DNA of 64,000 bases, taken from an uncultured Flavobacteriales bacterium (GTDB taxonomy: Bacteria > Bacteroidota > Bacteroidia > Flavobacteriales_D > Sanyastnellaceae). The notes beneath the pieces were generated by a model. The model worked only from the letters and a program-made list of their open reading frames with translations, was not told where the DNA came from and ran no database searches. The position numbers were made by a program, and so were the translations under genes. The stretch covers positions 1 to 64,000 of the forward strand of contig CALKGK010000036.1 in assembly GCA_938085105.1 (NCBI GenBank). Direction: 5' to 3'. Shown piece after piece: positions 52,343-61,050 of this stretch (position 1 is the first letter of the stretch; each line of letters begins with the position of its first letter).

Positions 52343-54258
52343 TAGCGTTTAAATTTTTGATCCAGATCTTCTAAAGTAAAGGTAATGATCGTGGGTAAAC
52401 CTCTTGGAGAGAAATAAGGCACTTCGCAGGCAAAAAGTTCATCCACCAAACTTCTCATTTCTTCGCTTTCCATTTTTGTTCCGGGACGAATGCTGCTTCC
52501 CATGGCCAAACTTTTGGCAGTATCTTCTTTTCCAGGCACTCCACTTCGGTCCGCATCGTGCTTCACACTATCGAGAAAACGTTCAAGCAACTCCTCGGCG
52601 GACAAGCCTCCAGCTTCTACAGGAACGCCTCGAACAATGAGATCATTTTGTCCGAACTCCTCAATATCAAAGCCCAAAGCATTGAGCGAGGGAATGAGCG
52701 CACTGATCAAAGCATGATCGCTAGGGCCTAGACTCACCGTTTCGGGGAAAAGGCTCTGTTGGGTGGATCCTTTGTGATTGGCGAGCACTCCGAGATAATG
52801 CTCAAAAAGAATTCGTTGGTGAGCCCGCTGTTGATCGATCACAATCATTCCAGATCGAATTTGGGTCACAACATACCTTCGATGCAATTGAAAAAGTGCC
52901 TGATCGGTGTGTTGGTCAACTTTGAAGGCTTCTTTCTGCGATTCTTCTAAAGCCGCTCCTGCAGCTGCAAAATCGAGATCTTCCGGACTATTTCTCCCTT
53001 GAGACTCAAGCTCTCTAGTGATGGCATAGAGTTCCTTCCAATTTCCATCGCGTTCTTTTCTGGGTGATGGAGAAACGGTAGCTCCAAAGTCCGAGGATGA
53101 AGAACTACTATGCTCCACAGGGTCAGAACTTCTTTGCTGGGTGCTTTTTGAATCGAAAGGATTGTAATTGGGGTTCACGGAGATGCTTGGGGGCACAACC
53201 GTTTTATTTTCGTCGTAAGCATCTAAATTAAGACTGCTCTCTTGATCAAAATCAAGACTTGGAGCAATATTAAAACGGCCTAATGAACGGCGCACACACG
53301 ATCTTAAAATGGCATAAATGGCACGTTCATCTTGGAATTTTAGCTCCGTTTTTGTGGGGTGAATGTTGACGTCAATGAGGTGAGGTTCAATGCTCAAAAA
53401 CAAGGTATAGAACGGGAAGGATCCTTCGGGAAGGAGATCTTCAAATGCTTTAGAAATTGCATGGTTGAGGTACGTACTCTTGATGAACCGATCGTTCACA
53501 AACAGGTACTGCTCTCCACGAGTTCTTCTTGCAAATTCAGGCTTCCCAACAAATCCCATCACGCTCACGATGTCCGTTTCCTCCTCCACCGGCACCAAAC
53601 GCTCGTCATATTTTGCCCCAAAGGTACCAACAATGCGCTGTCTGCTGCTCTGTGCTTTTAGGTTGAAGAGTTCATTCCCGTTGTGATAAAGCTGGAAAGC
53701 GAGTCCGGCATGAGGAATGGCCAAACGCTGAAACTCTTCAATGATGTGCTTCATTTCCACCGCATCCGACTTCAAGAAATTTCTTCGGGCAGGAACGTTA
53801 AAGAACAAATTTTTAATGGAGAAGGACGTTCCTTTTGAGCATTGACAAGGTTCTTCTTCTTTGATTTTAGATCCTTCAATACACACCATTCTTCCAAGTT
53901 CCTCATCGGCTTGTCGGGTTTTCATCTCCACTTGAGCTACCGCAGCAATCGACGCAAGTGCCTCTCCACGGAACCCTTTGGTGTTTAAACTGAACAATTG
54001 ATCTGCTGATGAAATTTTGGACGTTGCGTGTCTTTCCCAACACATCAGGGCATCGACTTCAGACATCCCTTTTCCGTCATCAATCACTTGAATCAATGAA
54101 CGACCAGCATCTTTCACAATAACCTGAATGGTACTTGCACCAGCGTCAATGGCGTTTTCCATCAACTCTTTGATTACTGAGGCCGGACGTTGAATTACCT
54201 CTCCCGCTGCAATTTGATTCGCCACAGCATCAGGCAACATCGCTATGATGTTTGACAT
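52342..54258 (-). CDS. mutL: DNA mismatch repair protein MutL
   Basis: A 638-residue GHKL-ATPase that links mismatch recognition by MutS to strand removal. N-terminal ATP motifs KELMENAIDAGAS, DDGKGM and TKGFRGEALASIAAV are intact. The C-terminal endonuclease motif is off consensus: DQQRAHQRILFEH stands where DQHAxxERxxxE is expected, and YFSPRGLPT where CPHGRPT is expected. ATG 54258 gives the family N-terminus MSNIIAMLPD; an open codon at 54309 is upstream of it and overlaps the 111-residue gene. Followed by two rhomboids in one transcript. Confidence 0.94.
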   Translation of the reverse strand: MSNIIAMLPDAVANQIAAGEVIQRPASVIKELMENAIDAGASTIQVIVKDAGRSLIQVIDDGKGMSEVDALMCWERHATSKISSADQLFSLNTKGFRGEALASIAAVAQVEMKTRQADEELGRMVCIEGSKIKEEEPCQCSKGTSFSIKNLFFNVPARRNFLKSDAVEMKHIIEEFQRLAIPHAGLAFQLYHNGNELFNLKAQSSRQRIVGTFGAKYDERLVPVEEETDIVSVMGFVGKPEFARRTRGEQYLFVNDRFIKSTYLNHAISKAFEDLLPEGSFPFYTLFLSIEPHLIDVNIHPTKTELKFQDERAIYAILRSCVRRSLGRFNIAPSLDFDQESSLNLDAYDENKTVVPPSISVNPNYNPFDSKSTQQRSSDPVEHSSSSSSDFGATVSPSPRKERDGNWKELYAITRELESQGRNSPEDLDFAAAGAALEESQKEAFKVDQHTDQALFQLHRRYVVTQIRSGMIVIDQQRAHQRILFEHYLGVLANHKGSTQQSLFPETVSLGPSDHALISALIPSLNALGFDIEEFGQNDLIVRGVPVEAGGLSAEELLERFLDSVKHDADRSGVPGKEDTAKSLAMGSSIRPGTKMESEEMRSLVDELFACEVPYFSPRGLPTIITFTLEDLDQKFKR

Positions 54259-54259
54259 A

Positions 54260-54595
54260 TTATCTAAAAGGATTTGTAGGTTCGAGCAGCTCCAGCCACT
54301 TGAGACCACGATAAGCCAAGAAAATTAAGATTGCCAAAATGATCAGTAATCGATAAAATGAACTTCTTGAGCTTTTCGTATAACTGTTTCTTCTTGCGCG
54401 CTTTCCCTTCAGATCAATCCGTTTTGGTGGTGCTTGACCTCCTTCTTCAGCATGCACTCCCATTTCTTCTTCAATCTTCCTTCTCCGCTCTTCCAACTCC
54501 TTTTGTTTCGGGTCATAATGCCGCGATCGAAGCTCAAATCTTCGAGGTTCGGTTCGAACATTACGAAACATGGATGGAATTTTAGGTGCGCGCAT
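54260..54595 (-). CDS. conserved small protein with C-terminal membrane anchor
   Basis: A 111-residue protein. A basic, charged N-terminus with a coiled-coil-like KQKELEERRRKIEEEM segment is followed by one TM helix near the C-terminus (FYRLLIILAILIFLAYRG), so it is tail-anchored. The family is found beside mutL in Flavobacteriia and has been mislabelled as riboflavin synthase beta in some annotations; the sequence has no such motif. It stops 1 nt before the mutL start and is the first gene of the mutL-rhomboid transcript. Confidence 0.7.
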   Translation of the reverse strand: MRAPKIPSMFRNVRTEPRRFELRSRHYDPKQKELEERRRKIEEEMGVHAEEGGQAPPKRIDLKGKRARRNSYTKSSRSSFYRLLIILAILIFLAYRGLKWLELLEPTNPFR

Positions 54596-54599
54596 GGCA

Positions 54600-54607
54600 C
54601 AAATTTA
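54600..54607 (-). promoter_or_regulatory. -7 element TAAATTTG, 4 nt before the 111-residue gene
   Basis: Minus-strand TAnnTTTG match, spacer TGCC, then ATG 54595. Predicts a leaderless transcript for the mutL unit. Confidence 0.65.
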
Positions 54608-54657
54608 AGCCTTTACGCCTGTATTTGCCACTATTCCTCGCTTCAGTTTAACAAGGA

Positions 54658-55890
54658 TCAAGCTTGCTTAACAAATCTTGTACGCAAAACTTCCTCTATA
54701 CTGGTACTTACTTCACCGAAGGCTAGTATTTTTTGAATCACTCGGTCAACCACGGCATCCGGACAAGATGCGCCGCTAGTAACGATGAATCTTGGCTTTT
54801 CGCTCTTCGGCCACCAACCTGACGAACTCTTGACTTCTTTATTTCTCCAATCAAAATGCGCGATGACTTCCTTACTGATGAGTTCATGCTCATTCTTGAC
54901 AAAATAAGTGGGCAACTTCTCTTCACACAACTCCACCAAATGAGAGGTGTTACTGCTGTTGTATCCACCAACAACGATGGCGATGTCTGCTCCTTCCTCA
55001 AGAATACCAATGGTGGCTTGTTGATTATCATTGGTGGCGTAGCAGAGCGTGTCTCGGGTGTCGGCAAAATGCGTCTTGTACGCTTCCTCACCATAAACCT
55101 CGATCATCACTTTTTTTAGATAATCAGCGATGGCCTGAGTTTCTGTAGCCAGCATGGTGGTTTGATTCACTACCCCCAATTTCTGAAGGTCTTTTTCGGG
55201 CTGAAAACCATCTGAGTACCTTCCCTCAAAAATGGAGTCAAATTCAGTCCACGGTCGTTCCCCACGAATAAAAGCTCCCAACAAATGCGCTTCGTCCATA
55301 TCCTGAATCACCATTGCGCCGCCATTTTCTTTACTGTGCGAGAAGGTAGCTCGCGTTTCTTCATGACTGGGTTTCCCGTGGATAACAATGGAATATTGAT
55401 CTTCACCTAGCTTGGCGGCTCGCTTCCATACTTTTTCCACAAACGGACAAGTGGTGTTGTATTGCTCCACCTTCACCCCAATGTTTTCCAACTCCTTTTG
55501 GGTTTCCACGGTGGTTCCAAAAGCAGGGATAATGACCACATCATCCGCCTTCAAAACAGAAAAGGAAATCAAACGTTTTCCTTGGGTATCCATCAAAAAC
55601 TTAATCCCTCGATCTTCGAGATCCGCATTCACCTCTTGATTGTGAATCATTTGTGACAAGAGGTAAACCTGCTTATCGGGATGCTCTTCCAAAGCGCGAT
55701 AAGAAATCTCGATGGCATTTTCAACCCCATAACAAAAGCCAAAGTGTCTGGCCAAGGAGATCTCCAATTCACCAAAATCAACAATACTGGGCGAAAAATC
55801 CTTTTTTCGAGGATCACCAAGTTTTCTAGCAGCCTTTACTTTGCTGATGAATGGACTCTTATAATATTCGGGAATATCGAAGCTTTTCAT
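54658..55890 (-). CDS. ispH: 4-hydroxy-3-methylbut-2-enyl diphosphate reductase (long form)
   Basis: Last step of the MEP pathway, giving IPP and DMAPP. The three Fe-S cysteines are in HFGFCYGVENA (C53), NTTCPFVEKVW and SGASCPDAVVDRV. The catalytic His and Glu regions SQMIHNQEV and VIHGKPSHEET are present. At 410 residues it is longer than the usual about 280-320 and has a 45-residue N-terminal extension, as in cyanobacterial and plant enzymes. It is a single unit with a promoter 17 nt upstream. Confidence 0.93.
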   Translation of the reverse strand: MKSFDIPEYYKSPFISKVKAARKLGDPRKKDFSPSIVDFGELEISLARHFGFCYGVENAIEISYRALEEHPDKQVYLLSQMIHNQEVNADLEDRGIKFLMDTQGKRLISFSVLKADDVVIIPAFGTTVETQKELENIGVKVEQYNTTCPFVEKVWKRAAKLGEDQYSIVIHGKPSHEETRATFSHSKENGGAMVIQDMDEAHLLGAFIRGERPWTEFDSIFEGRYSDGFQPEKDLQKLGVVNQTTMLATETQAIADYLKKVMIEVYGEEAYKTHFADTRDTLCYATNDNQQATIGILEEGADIAIVVGGYNSSNTSHLVELCEEKLPTYFVKNEHELISKEVIAHFDWRNKEVKSSSGWWPKSEKPRFIVTSGASCPDAVVDRVIQKILAFGEVSTSIEEVLRTRFVKQA

Positions 55891-55907
55891 GGGTATAATT
55901 AACTCTC

Positions 55908-55915
55908 CAAAGGTA
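55908..55915 (-). promoter_or_regulatory. -7 element TACCTTTG of ispH
   Basis: Minus-strand TAnnTTTG match 17 nt before ATG 55890. Confidence 0.6.
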
Positions 55916-56052
55916 TCATTTGTTTTCCTTTTGAGCGGAATTCACAAAAGGCCATCTTCCCTTTTTCCTACAAAAGCTTAGGAAGAAATTACCCTAACCT
56001 TATCGCGCTTTCCCCCGTAACAGAATGCATAACCCACTTTAAACTTAACATC

Positions 56053-56580
56053 ATGAAGATTTTAATGCACCTCGCCACCTTTTGTTTTTTAGTTTCAGGA
56101 TTGGATGTTCAAGCCCAAGACATGCTCGAAGCCGATGACGGTGAAAGTGAGGTCTGCATCCACGGAGTAATTAAATCTGGCAGTAAAAAATGCAAAGATG
56201 CATTGGTTCTTGTCTATGACGGGAATGAGCTCGTTACTTCTGAAGTAACAGGGAAAGACGGAAAATTCTACGTCTACCTCGATGCCCAGAACAACTATTC
56301 CATTCAAGTCATTGCCCCCGGACTCCTCTCAAAAACCGTATTGTTTGACACGCATAGCCAAGGCGAACTGCAAGCCTTTTCATACGCGTGCGACTTCAAC
56401 TTGGTTCCCATGGCACTTTTTCAAGGTCAGGACACCGACATCTTAGATTTCCCTGTTGCCATGCTGAAGTATGACGATGAATTGAAAGATTTTAAGATGG
56501 ATGAAGCATACACAGGAAATTATCGAAGAAATTATCACAGTCTACTTCAAGCTACATCTGTAGAGCTCGCCCAAAAGTAG
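56053..56580 (+). CDS. secreted protein with a transthyretin-like/carboxypeptidase-regulatory fold
   Basis: A 175-residue protein with signal peptide (about residues 1-22, ending VQAQ). The core from about residue 33 (VCIHGVIKSGSKKCKDALVLVYDGNE..TGKDGKFYVYLDAQNNYSI) is the seven-strand Ig-like/CarboxypepD_reg-type repeat common at the start of Bacteroidota envelope proteins, here free-standing. Three Cys residues. C-terminal part unrecognised. Function unknown. A terminator hairpin follows. Confidence 0.7.
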   Translation: MKILMHLATFCFLVSGLDVQAQDMLEADDGESEVCIHGVIKSGSKKCKDALVLVYDGNELVTSEVTGKDGKFYVYLDAQNNYSIQVIAPGLLSKTVLFDTHSQGELQAFSYACDFNLVPMALFQGQDTDILDFPVAMLKYDDELKDFKMDEAYTGNYRRNYHSLLQATSVELAQK

Positions 56581-56621
56581 AATAATGAACTTTCGAAAGA
56601 AAGATGCGAGTAAATAGGTTT

Positions 56622-56651
56622 AAGGCAAACTTCAGTATTGAGGTTTGCCTT
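56622..56651. terminator. intrinsic terminator between convergent genes
   Basis: AAGGCAAACTTC pairs with GAGGTTTGCCTT (one G-U) around loop AGTATT, followed by a T run on the + strand. Lies between the transthyretin-like gene (+) and the unknown secreted gene (-). Confidence 0.85.
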
Positions 56652-56654
56652 TTT

Positions 56655-57164
56655 TTAGACTTCTCCCAGCAAATAGGCCTTCCATTTTTTCTTACGACCA
56701 GAACGGTAAAGGGGTCTGAGAGCCTTCTTGTGCTTGTATTTCTTCGTTGCCTTGCTCACCTTCACAACGGTACGAAGCCCCGCTTCATGAATGGCCAAGG
56801 GGTCAGATACGGATGGGTTTTTAATTTGAAACAAGGCCATCCCTTGAAGCATCACAAACAACAAATCGGGGTCCTCATCTAAAAAGTGGAGATGTTCTGT
56901 TTGAAGATGAACTTTCATTTTAGGATGAGCACTCAACCAAAGCATCACATAAGCATTCAGCGCTTCTCGTTCATTCTTACACGTCTCAAGATCTGCTTCG
57001 CACAACCAAAGTAAACAACGCTTGATTTCGCTTTTCGAAGCGTCAAAATCTTCCTCTGTTTCCCAGTTAGCCTCAATTGGTATTTCTGGGGCCTCACAAT
57101 CTTGGGCCTCCGCGAAAGCGAGAAGGAATCCAAATGAGCAACAAAGGACAAAGCGTTTAAACAT
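56655..57164 (-). CDS. unknown secreted protein downstream of saccharopine dehydrogenase
   Basis: A 169-residue protein with signal peptide (about residues 1-20, ending AEAQ). The mature part is helical, has three or four Cys residues (CEAP, RCLLWLCEADLETC), and ends in a strongly basic stretch (KKYKHKKALRPLYRSGRKKKWK). I do not recognise it. Its start overlaps the end of the saccharopine-dehydrogenase gene by 8 bases, so it is cotranscribed with it. Confidence 0.7.
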   Translation of the reverse strand: MFKRFVLCCSFGFLLAFAEAQDCEAPEIPIEANWETEEDFDASKSEIKRCLLWLCEADLETCKNEREALNAYVMLWLSAHPKMKVHLQTEHLHFLDEDPDLLFVMLQGMALFQIKNPSVSDPLAIHEAGLRTVVKVSKATKKYKHKKALRPLYRSGRKKKWKAYLLGEV

Positions 57165-58491
57165 CGAAGGCCGTTTCTTTAAAGGTAATGTTGTATTCCT
57201 TCAATTCCTCCAAAATGGGTTCGTAAATTACTGCATCTGTTGGAAGCTGAACACCGCGCGCCTTTAACTTTCCGGTGAGCAAATGCTTTGCGGCTATTCC
57301 AACTGGCAAACCAACGGTGTTGGACATTGCTGTGTAAGTAGGGTCTTCTCCTTCTACCACCAATGCCGAATGGATTTCTTTCTCCTTTCCTTCCCATTCA
57401 TAATTGAATCGATGCCACATGACAATCATGTCTTTATCCCCTTCATTCAATTGTAATTTACCTTCGAGAAGTTTTTGAAGTACTTGAGCTGGAGTAGCAT
57501 CCTTCAAACCAATTGGGGTCGATTCAAACAAACCGAGCCAAGTTAACTTACTCATCACCTCATCGCTCAATCGAAGAGCAGTTTGTAGCTTTTCTTCTAC
57601 GCTCTTTTCTTGATCGAAGGTGAGGAAAGCATTGGTAAACTGTCTGTAGGTGAGTTCAGCACTGTTCTCCACCACAAAATTATCATCCACCATTCCCAAT
57701 TGAACGAAAACATCCCAAGCGGCACAAAAACCTTTCTTGCGAAGTGTTCCGCGGTAAATGGTTGGAATATTTTCAATCCCATAAACCTTCTTGTAGCTCA
57801 AGGAGTCGCGGTTGGCATAACCTTCAAACTCCCCATGACCAGCAATTTCGATGGGTTTCACTCGTTGAAAAACCTTGTGAACAGGAATGTATTTGAGTAC
57901 ATGGTCCTGCTGAAATTGAGCAGTTCCTCCCTGTCCTGCCAAAACGACATTCCTTGGATTCCAAGTGAACTTGTAGTTCCAAGGATTATTGTCGCTTTCT
58001 GGTGCAATCAATCCACCAGTGAAGCTTTCAAAGCGAAGCAACTTCCCTCCAATGGACTGTATGTGATGAATGATCTTCATCGCGCTCATGTGATCAATTC
58101 CAGGATCAACCCCCATTTCATTGAGGAAAAGGAGGTCTTTTTCCTTTGCTGCTTCGTCCAAAGCAAGCATTTCTTTACTCACATAAGAAGGAGTGATCAC
58201 ATGTTTACCCAGCTCCAAACAATCTTTTGCTACTTCAACGTGCAAACGAGCGGGGAGCATGGAAATCACCAAGTCCATCTTTTCAATCAAAGGCAAACGC
58301 TCCTCTCGATTCAAAGCATTGAAAGCGAAGGCGTGTCCATTCGGATGCCCATCAACCTTGTCCTGAGCCATCTTAAGGTCCTGATCTCCAACATGGATCT
58401 GCCAATTATGGTCTGAAGAATGTTGAAGTAGGTAACGGATCAAAGAAGAGCTGGAACGGCCAGCACCAATAACAAGAACTGATTGACTCAT
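57157..58491 (-). CDS. saccharopine dehydrogenase (glutamate-forming, LYS9-like)
   Basis: A 444-residue protein with N-terminal Rossmann motif VLVIGAGRSSSSLIRYL (about 5-21), then DLVISMLPARLHVEVAKDCLELGKHVITPSYV, MGVDPGIDHMSAMK and FTGGLIAPESDNNPWNYKFTWNPRNVV, which match the saccharopine-dehydrogenase family (LYS9-like). It would split saccharopine to glutamate and aminoadipate semialdehyde, or the reverse. The N-side partner is the dehydrogenase at 1593. Family resemblance to homospermidine or carboxynorspermidine synthases is weaker. Promoter TATCTTTG lies 17 nt upstream. Confidence 0.85.
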   Translation of the reverse strand: MSQSVLVIGAGRSSSSLIRYLLQHSSDHNWQIHVGDQDLKMAQDKVDGHPNGHAFAFNALNREERLPLIEKMDLVISMLPARLHVEVAKDCLELGKHVITPSYVSKEMLALDEAAKEKDLLFLNEMGVDPGIDHMSAMKIIHHIQSIGGKLLRFESFTGGLIAPESDNNPWNYKFTWNPRNVVLAGQGGTAQFQQDHVLKYIPVHKVFQRVKPIEIAGHGEFEGYANRDSLSYKKVYGIENIPTIYRGTLRKKGFCAAWDVFVQLGMVDDNFVVENSAELTYRQFTNAFLTFDQEKSVEEKLQTALRLSDEVMSKLTWLGLFESTPIGLKDATPAQVLQKLLEGKLQLNEGDKDMIVMWHRFNYEWEGKEKEIHSALVVEGEDPTYTAMSNTVGLPVGIAAKHLLTGKLKARGVQLPTDAVIYEPILEELKEYNITFKETAFDV

Positions 58492-58508
58492 AAAGAAAAG
58501 TTTTGCCC

Positions 58509-58516
58509 CAAAGATA
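58509..58516 (-). promoter_or_regulatory. -7 element TATCTTTG of the saccharopine dehydrogenase gene
   Basis: Minus-strand TAnnTTTG match 17 nt before ATG 58491. Confidence 0.6.
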
Positions 58517-58626
58517 AACCTTCACTGAGGGGCAGCAAGGAATGTGCTCACAAATTCATCTTTTTTTGGCACGCGGATTGGTATACTTTGAATATGAATT
58601 AACTTTAGCCACTCAATACGAGCAAC

Positions 58627-59652
58627 ATGAAAAAAGTTCTTTTACCTATCCTTACCCTTTTCACCTTCCTTGGCATGCAAGCACAAGAAGCTGCCACGGT
58701 TGTTTTTACTGAAAATGGAGAGCTATTCACCCTTTATCTTAACGGAGTGAAGCAAAACGAAGCCCCACAAAGCAGCATCGAACTCAATGACTTGAAGATG
58801 GAGTTCTATCAATCACGCATTGATTTTGAAGACCCTGCTTTTGCTGATTTTTCGAACAAAAACTTCGCCGTCAAAAAAGGCATGGTTGTGAGCTACATGA
58901 TCAAACGCAACCGCAAAGGAGAATTCGTGCTTCGCTACCAATCGGAAACAGCAATGACTGACGAACAAGCAGCTCCGGCATTGAGCACTCCTCCGAGGCC
59001 AGCACCACCGACGAGTCCGACTCCCGTTATGGAAAGAACGGAAACAGTACAGGAAACCGTGATTGAAACAGAAACCGGAGTTGAAAACGTCAACATCAGC
59101 ATGGACATGCCAGGTGTAAGCACAACGACAACCAGCACCACCACAACGGTGAAATCTCCAAATGGGGAAAAAGTAAAAATCGATTTAAAGGTTCCTGGTG
59201 TTGATGTAAAATTCGACGTAGATATGGACATGGGAATGGGTGTAGAAATTCGCGAAGAATCAAGCGTTACGACAACGACAACCAGCCAAACCAGCAGTGG
59301 AGGTGTTCAACCTAGAATGACCACCGGTGTCTGGGTGGATGAGGAAGTGGAAGAAATACCGGATTGCTCCGTAGCTTCAAGCGACTTCTCCAAAATGAAA
59401 GCTGCAGTGGATGCTAAAACTTTTGCAGACAGCAAGATGACCACTGCGAAGCAAGCCACTAAAAACAAGTGTTTAACTTGCGATCAAATCAAGGCCTTGA
59501 TGCTCCTCTTTACCTTTGAGGACGATAAACTTGAATTTGCTCAGTATGCTTATGACAATTGTGCTGACAGAGATAACTACTATCTCGTGTACGATGCTTT
59601 TGAGTTCGAAAGCAGCATTGATGAGCTCAATGAATACATTGAAATGAGGTAA
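58627..59652 (+). CDS. DUF4476 exported protein with Thr-rich middle
   Basis: A 341-residue protein with signal peptide (about residues 1-19, ending GMQAQ). The N-terminal part (20-110) has an unrecognised beta-rich region; the middle (about 120-240) is low-complexity with poly-Thr runs (STTTTSTTTTV, VTTTTTSQTSS) and a VDMDMGMGV stretch; the C-terminal about 90 residues (from CSVASSDF) are a DUF4476 domain (KMTTAKQATKN..CLTCDQIKALMLLFTFE). DUF4476 proteins occur in exported Bacteroidota proteins of unknown function. It lies 24 nt before the CsgG lipoprotein gene, possibly in one transcript. Confidence 0.78.
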   Translation: MKKVLLPILTLFTFLGMQAQEAATVVFTENGELFTLYLNGVKQNEAPQSSIELNDLKMEFYQSRIDFEDPAFADFSNKNFAVKKGMVVSYMIKRNRKGEFVLRYQSETAMTDEQAAPALSTPPRPAPPTSPTPVMERTETVQETVIETETGVENVNISMDMPGVSTTTTSTTTTVKSPNGEKVKIDLKVPGVDVKFDVDMDMGMGVEIREESSVTTTTTSQTSSGGVQPRMTTGVWVDEEVEEIPDCSVASSDFSKMKAAVDAKTFADSKMTTAKQATKNKCLTCDQIKALMLLFTFEDDKLEFAQYAYDNCADRDNYYLVYDAFEFESSIDELNEYIEMR

Positions 59653-59676
59653 AACCTCTGAATAAAACTGCCTAAT

Positions 59677-61050
59677 ATGAAATTCTCTCGCTTCATAACA
59701 TATCTCCTCTGTATCGCATTGCTCTCCTCTTGCGCTACTTCCAAATCGTTCCAAAAGAAAGGTTCGAAGCTGGAAGAAGCAGGAATGGTGGAAGAAGCGG
59801 CAAACATGTATTATGTTGCTCTTCAGAAAAACCGAAACAATGTAGATGCTAAAATTGGAATGAAGAATACCGGGCAAGTTGTTTTGAACACCTTGCTGAA
59901 CGACTTCACCCAGAAAAAGGTTTTTGGAGATAAAAAAGAAGCCATCAACGCTTGGGCAGAAGCCATGAAGTTGAAAGACAAAGTGGCCAATTTAGGGGTT
60001 CAGCTCGATGTTCCTGAAATGTATCGCAAAGACTACGAGATGGTGAAAAGCGATTACGTAACGGAACTCTATGAAGAAGGTCTTGATTTAATGGATCAAG
60101 GTGAATTTCAGGAAGCTGAGAAACGTTTTGTCGAAATCAAAAAGCTCGATGCCAACTTTGAAGATGCTCATGAGTTGGCTGATGTAGCCTACGTTGAACC
60201 GATCTACATGAATGCTGTGAAAGCTTACGAAAACGGTCAATACCGCAAAGCTTACAATCAATTCAACAAAGTAATTTCGAGAAAATCAGAGTACAAGGAA
60301 GCAAACATTCTCAAGCAATCTGCCCTAGACAATGGTTTGTTTACCATGGCGCTATTGCCATTTGAGAACGGCACCCGAATCTCCGGTCTTGAAGTAAAAA
60401 TGAGTGCTTACACCTTGGAGGCGCTCACTTCTGCAAACGATCCATTTTTGAAGGTGGTTGATCGAGACAACATTGAATTGATTCTTGAAGAACAGAAATT
60501 GGGTCTTTCGGGAATCATGGATGAGCAAACAGCTGTATCAGTAGGGCAAATCATTGGTGCTCAAGCCATTATTTCTGGAGCGATCTTGAGTTATTCTGAA
60601 AGCATTGGACGACCTCAACGCTACAATCGGACAGGTTATGAGCAATATCGAGTGAAACGTGTCAACGAGGAAACTGGAAAGAGCTACTACCAAACGAAGT
60701 ACCGTCAAAAGAACTATGACGAGTTTGTAGGACAGAATTTAGTTACGGTTTCCTTCCAGTATAAAGTGGTAAGTCTGAAAACTGGCGAAATCCTAAAGTC
60801 TCGAATCATTGAGCGTGAATTGAAAGATGAAATTCACTACGCTTATTACGATGGAGACATGCGCAACCTCTACCCTGCTGGAAACAGTGGAGTGAATACC
60901 TCACGCAATGCGAAAAACCAACTTGCCGCTTTGTTCAATGCAAGAAGAGAGTTAAAAACGGTCGATCAATTGTCCAATGACGCTTTTCAAGACTTAGGAA
61001 ATGAGATGCGAAGAGACATAGAAAAACTCATGACAGAACTGGTTCAGTAA
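59677..61050 (+). CDS. TPR-CsgG/LpoB-like outer-membrane lipoprotein
   Basis: A 457-residue lipoprotein: signal with lipobox LLSSC|A (Cys at about 19). Residues about 20-220 are TPR-like helices (EEAANMYYVALQKNR, KAYNQFNKVISRKSEYKEANIL). From about 225 a CsgG/LpoB-type domain follows: MALLPFENGTRISG, LKVVDRDNIELILEEQKLGLSG, AQAIISGAIL. CsgG forms an outer-membrane nonamer for curli; LpoB activates PBP1b. The next gene starts at TAATG (shared base), so translation is coupled. First gene of a lipoprotein trio. Confidence 0.85.
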   Translation: MKFSRFITYLLCIALLSSCATSKSFQKKGSKLEEAGMVEEAANMYYVALQKNRNNVDAKIGMKNTGQVVLNTLLNDFTQKKVFGDKKEAINAWAEAMKLKDKVANLGVQLDVPEMYRKDYEMVKSDYVTELYEEGLDLMDQGEFQEAEKRFVEIKKLDANFEDAHELADVAYVEPIYMNAVKAYENGQYRKAYNQFNKVISRKSEYKEANILKQSALDNGLFTMALLPFENGTRISGLEVKMSAYTLEALTSANDPFLKVVDRDNIELILEEQKLGLSGIMDEQTAVSVGQIIGAQAIISGAILSYSESIGRPQRYNRTGYEQYRVKRVNEETGKSYYQTKYRQKNYDEFVGQNLVTVSFQYKVVSLKTGEILKSRIIERELKDEIHYAYYDGDMRNLYPAGNSGVNTSRNAKNQLAALFNARRELKTVDQLSNDAFQDLGNEMRRDIEKLMTELVQ

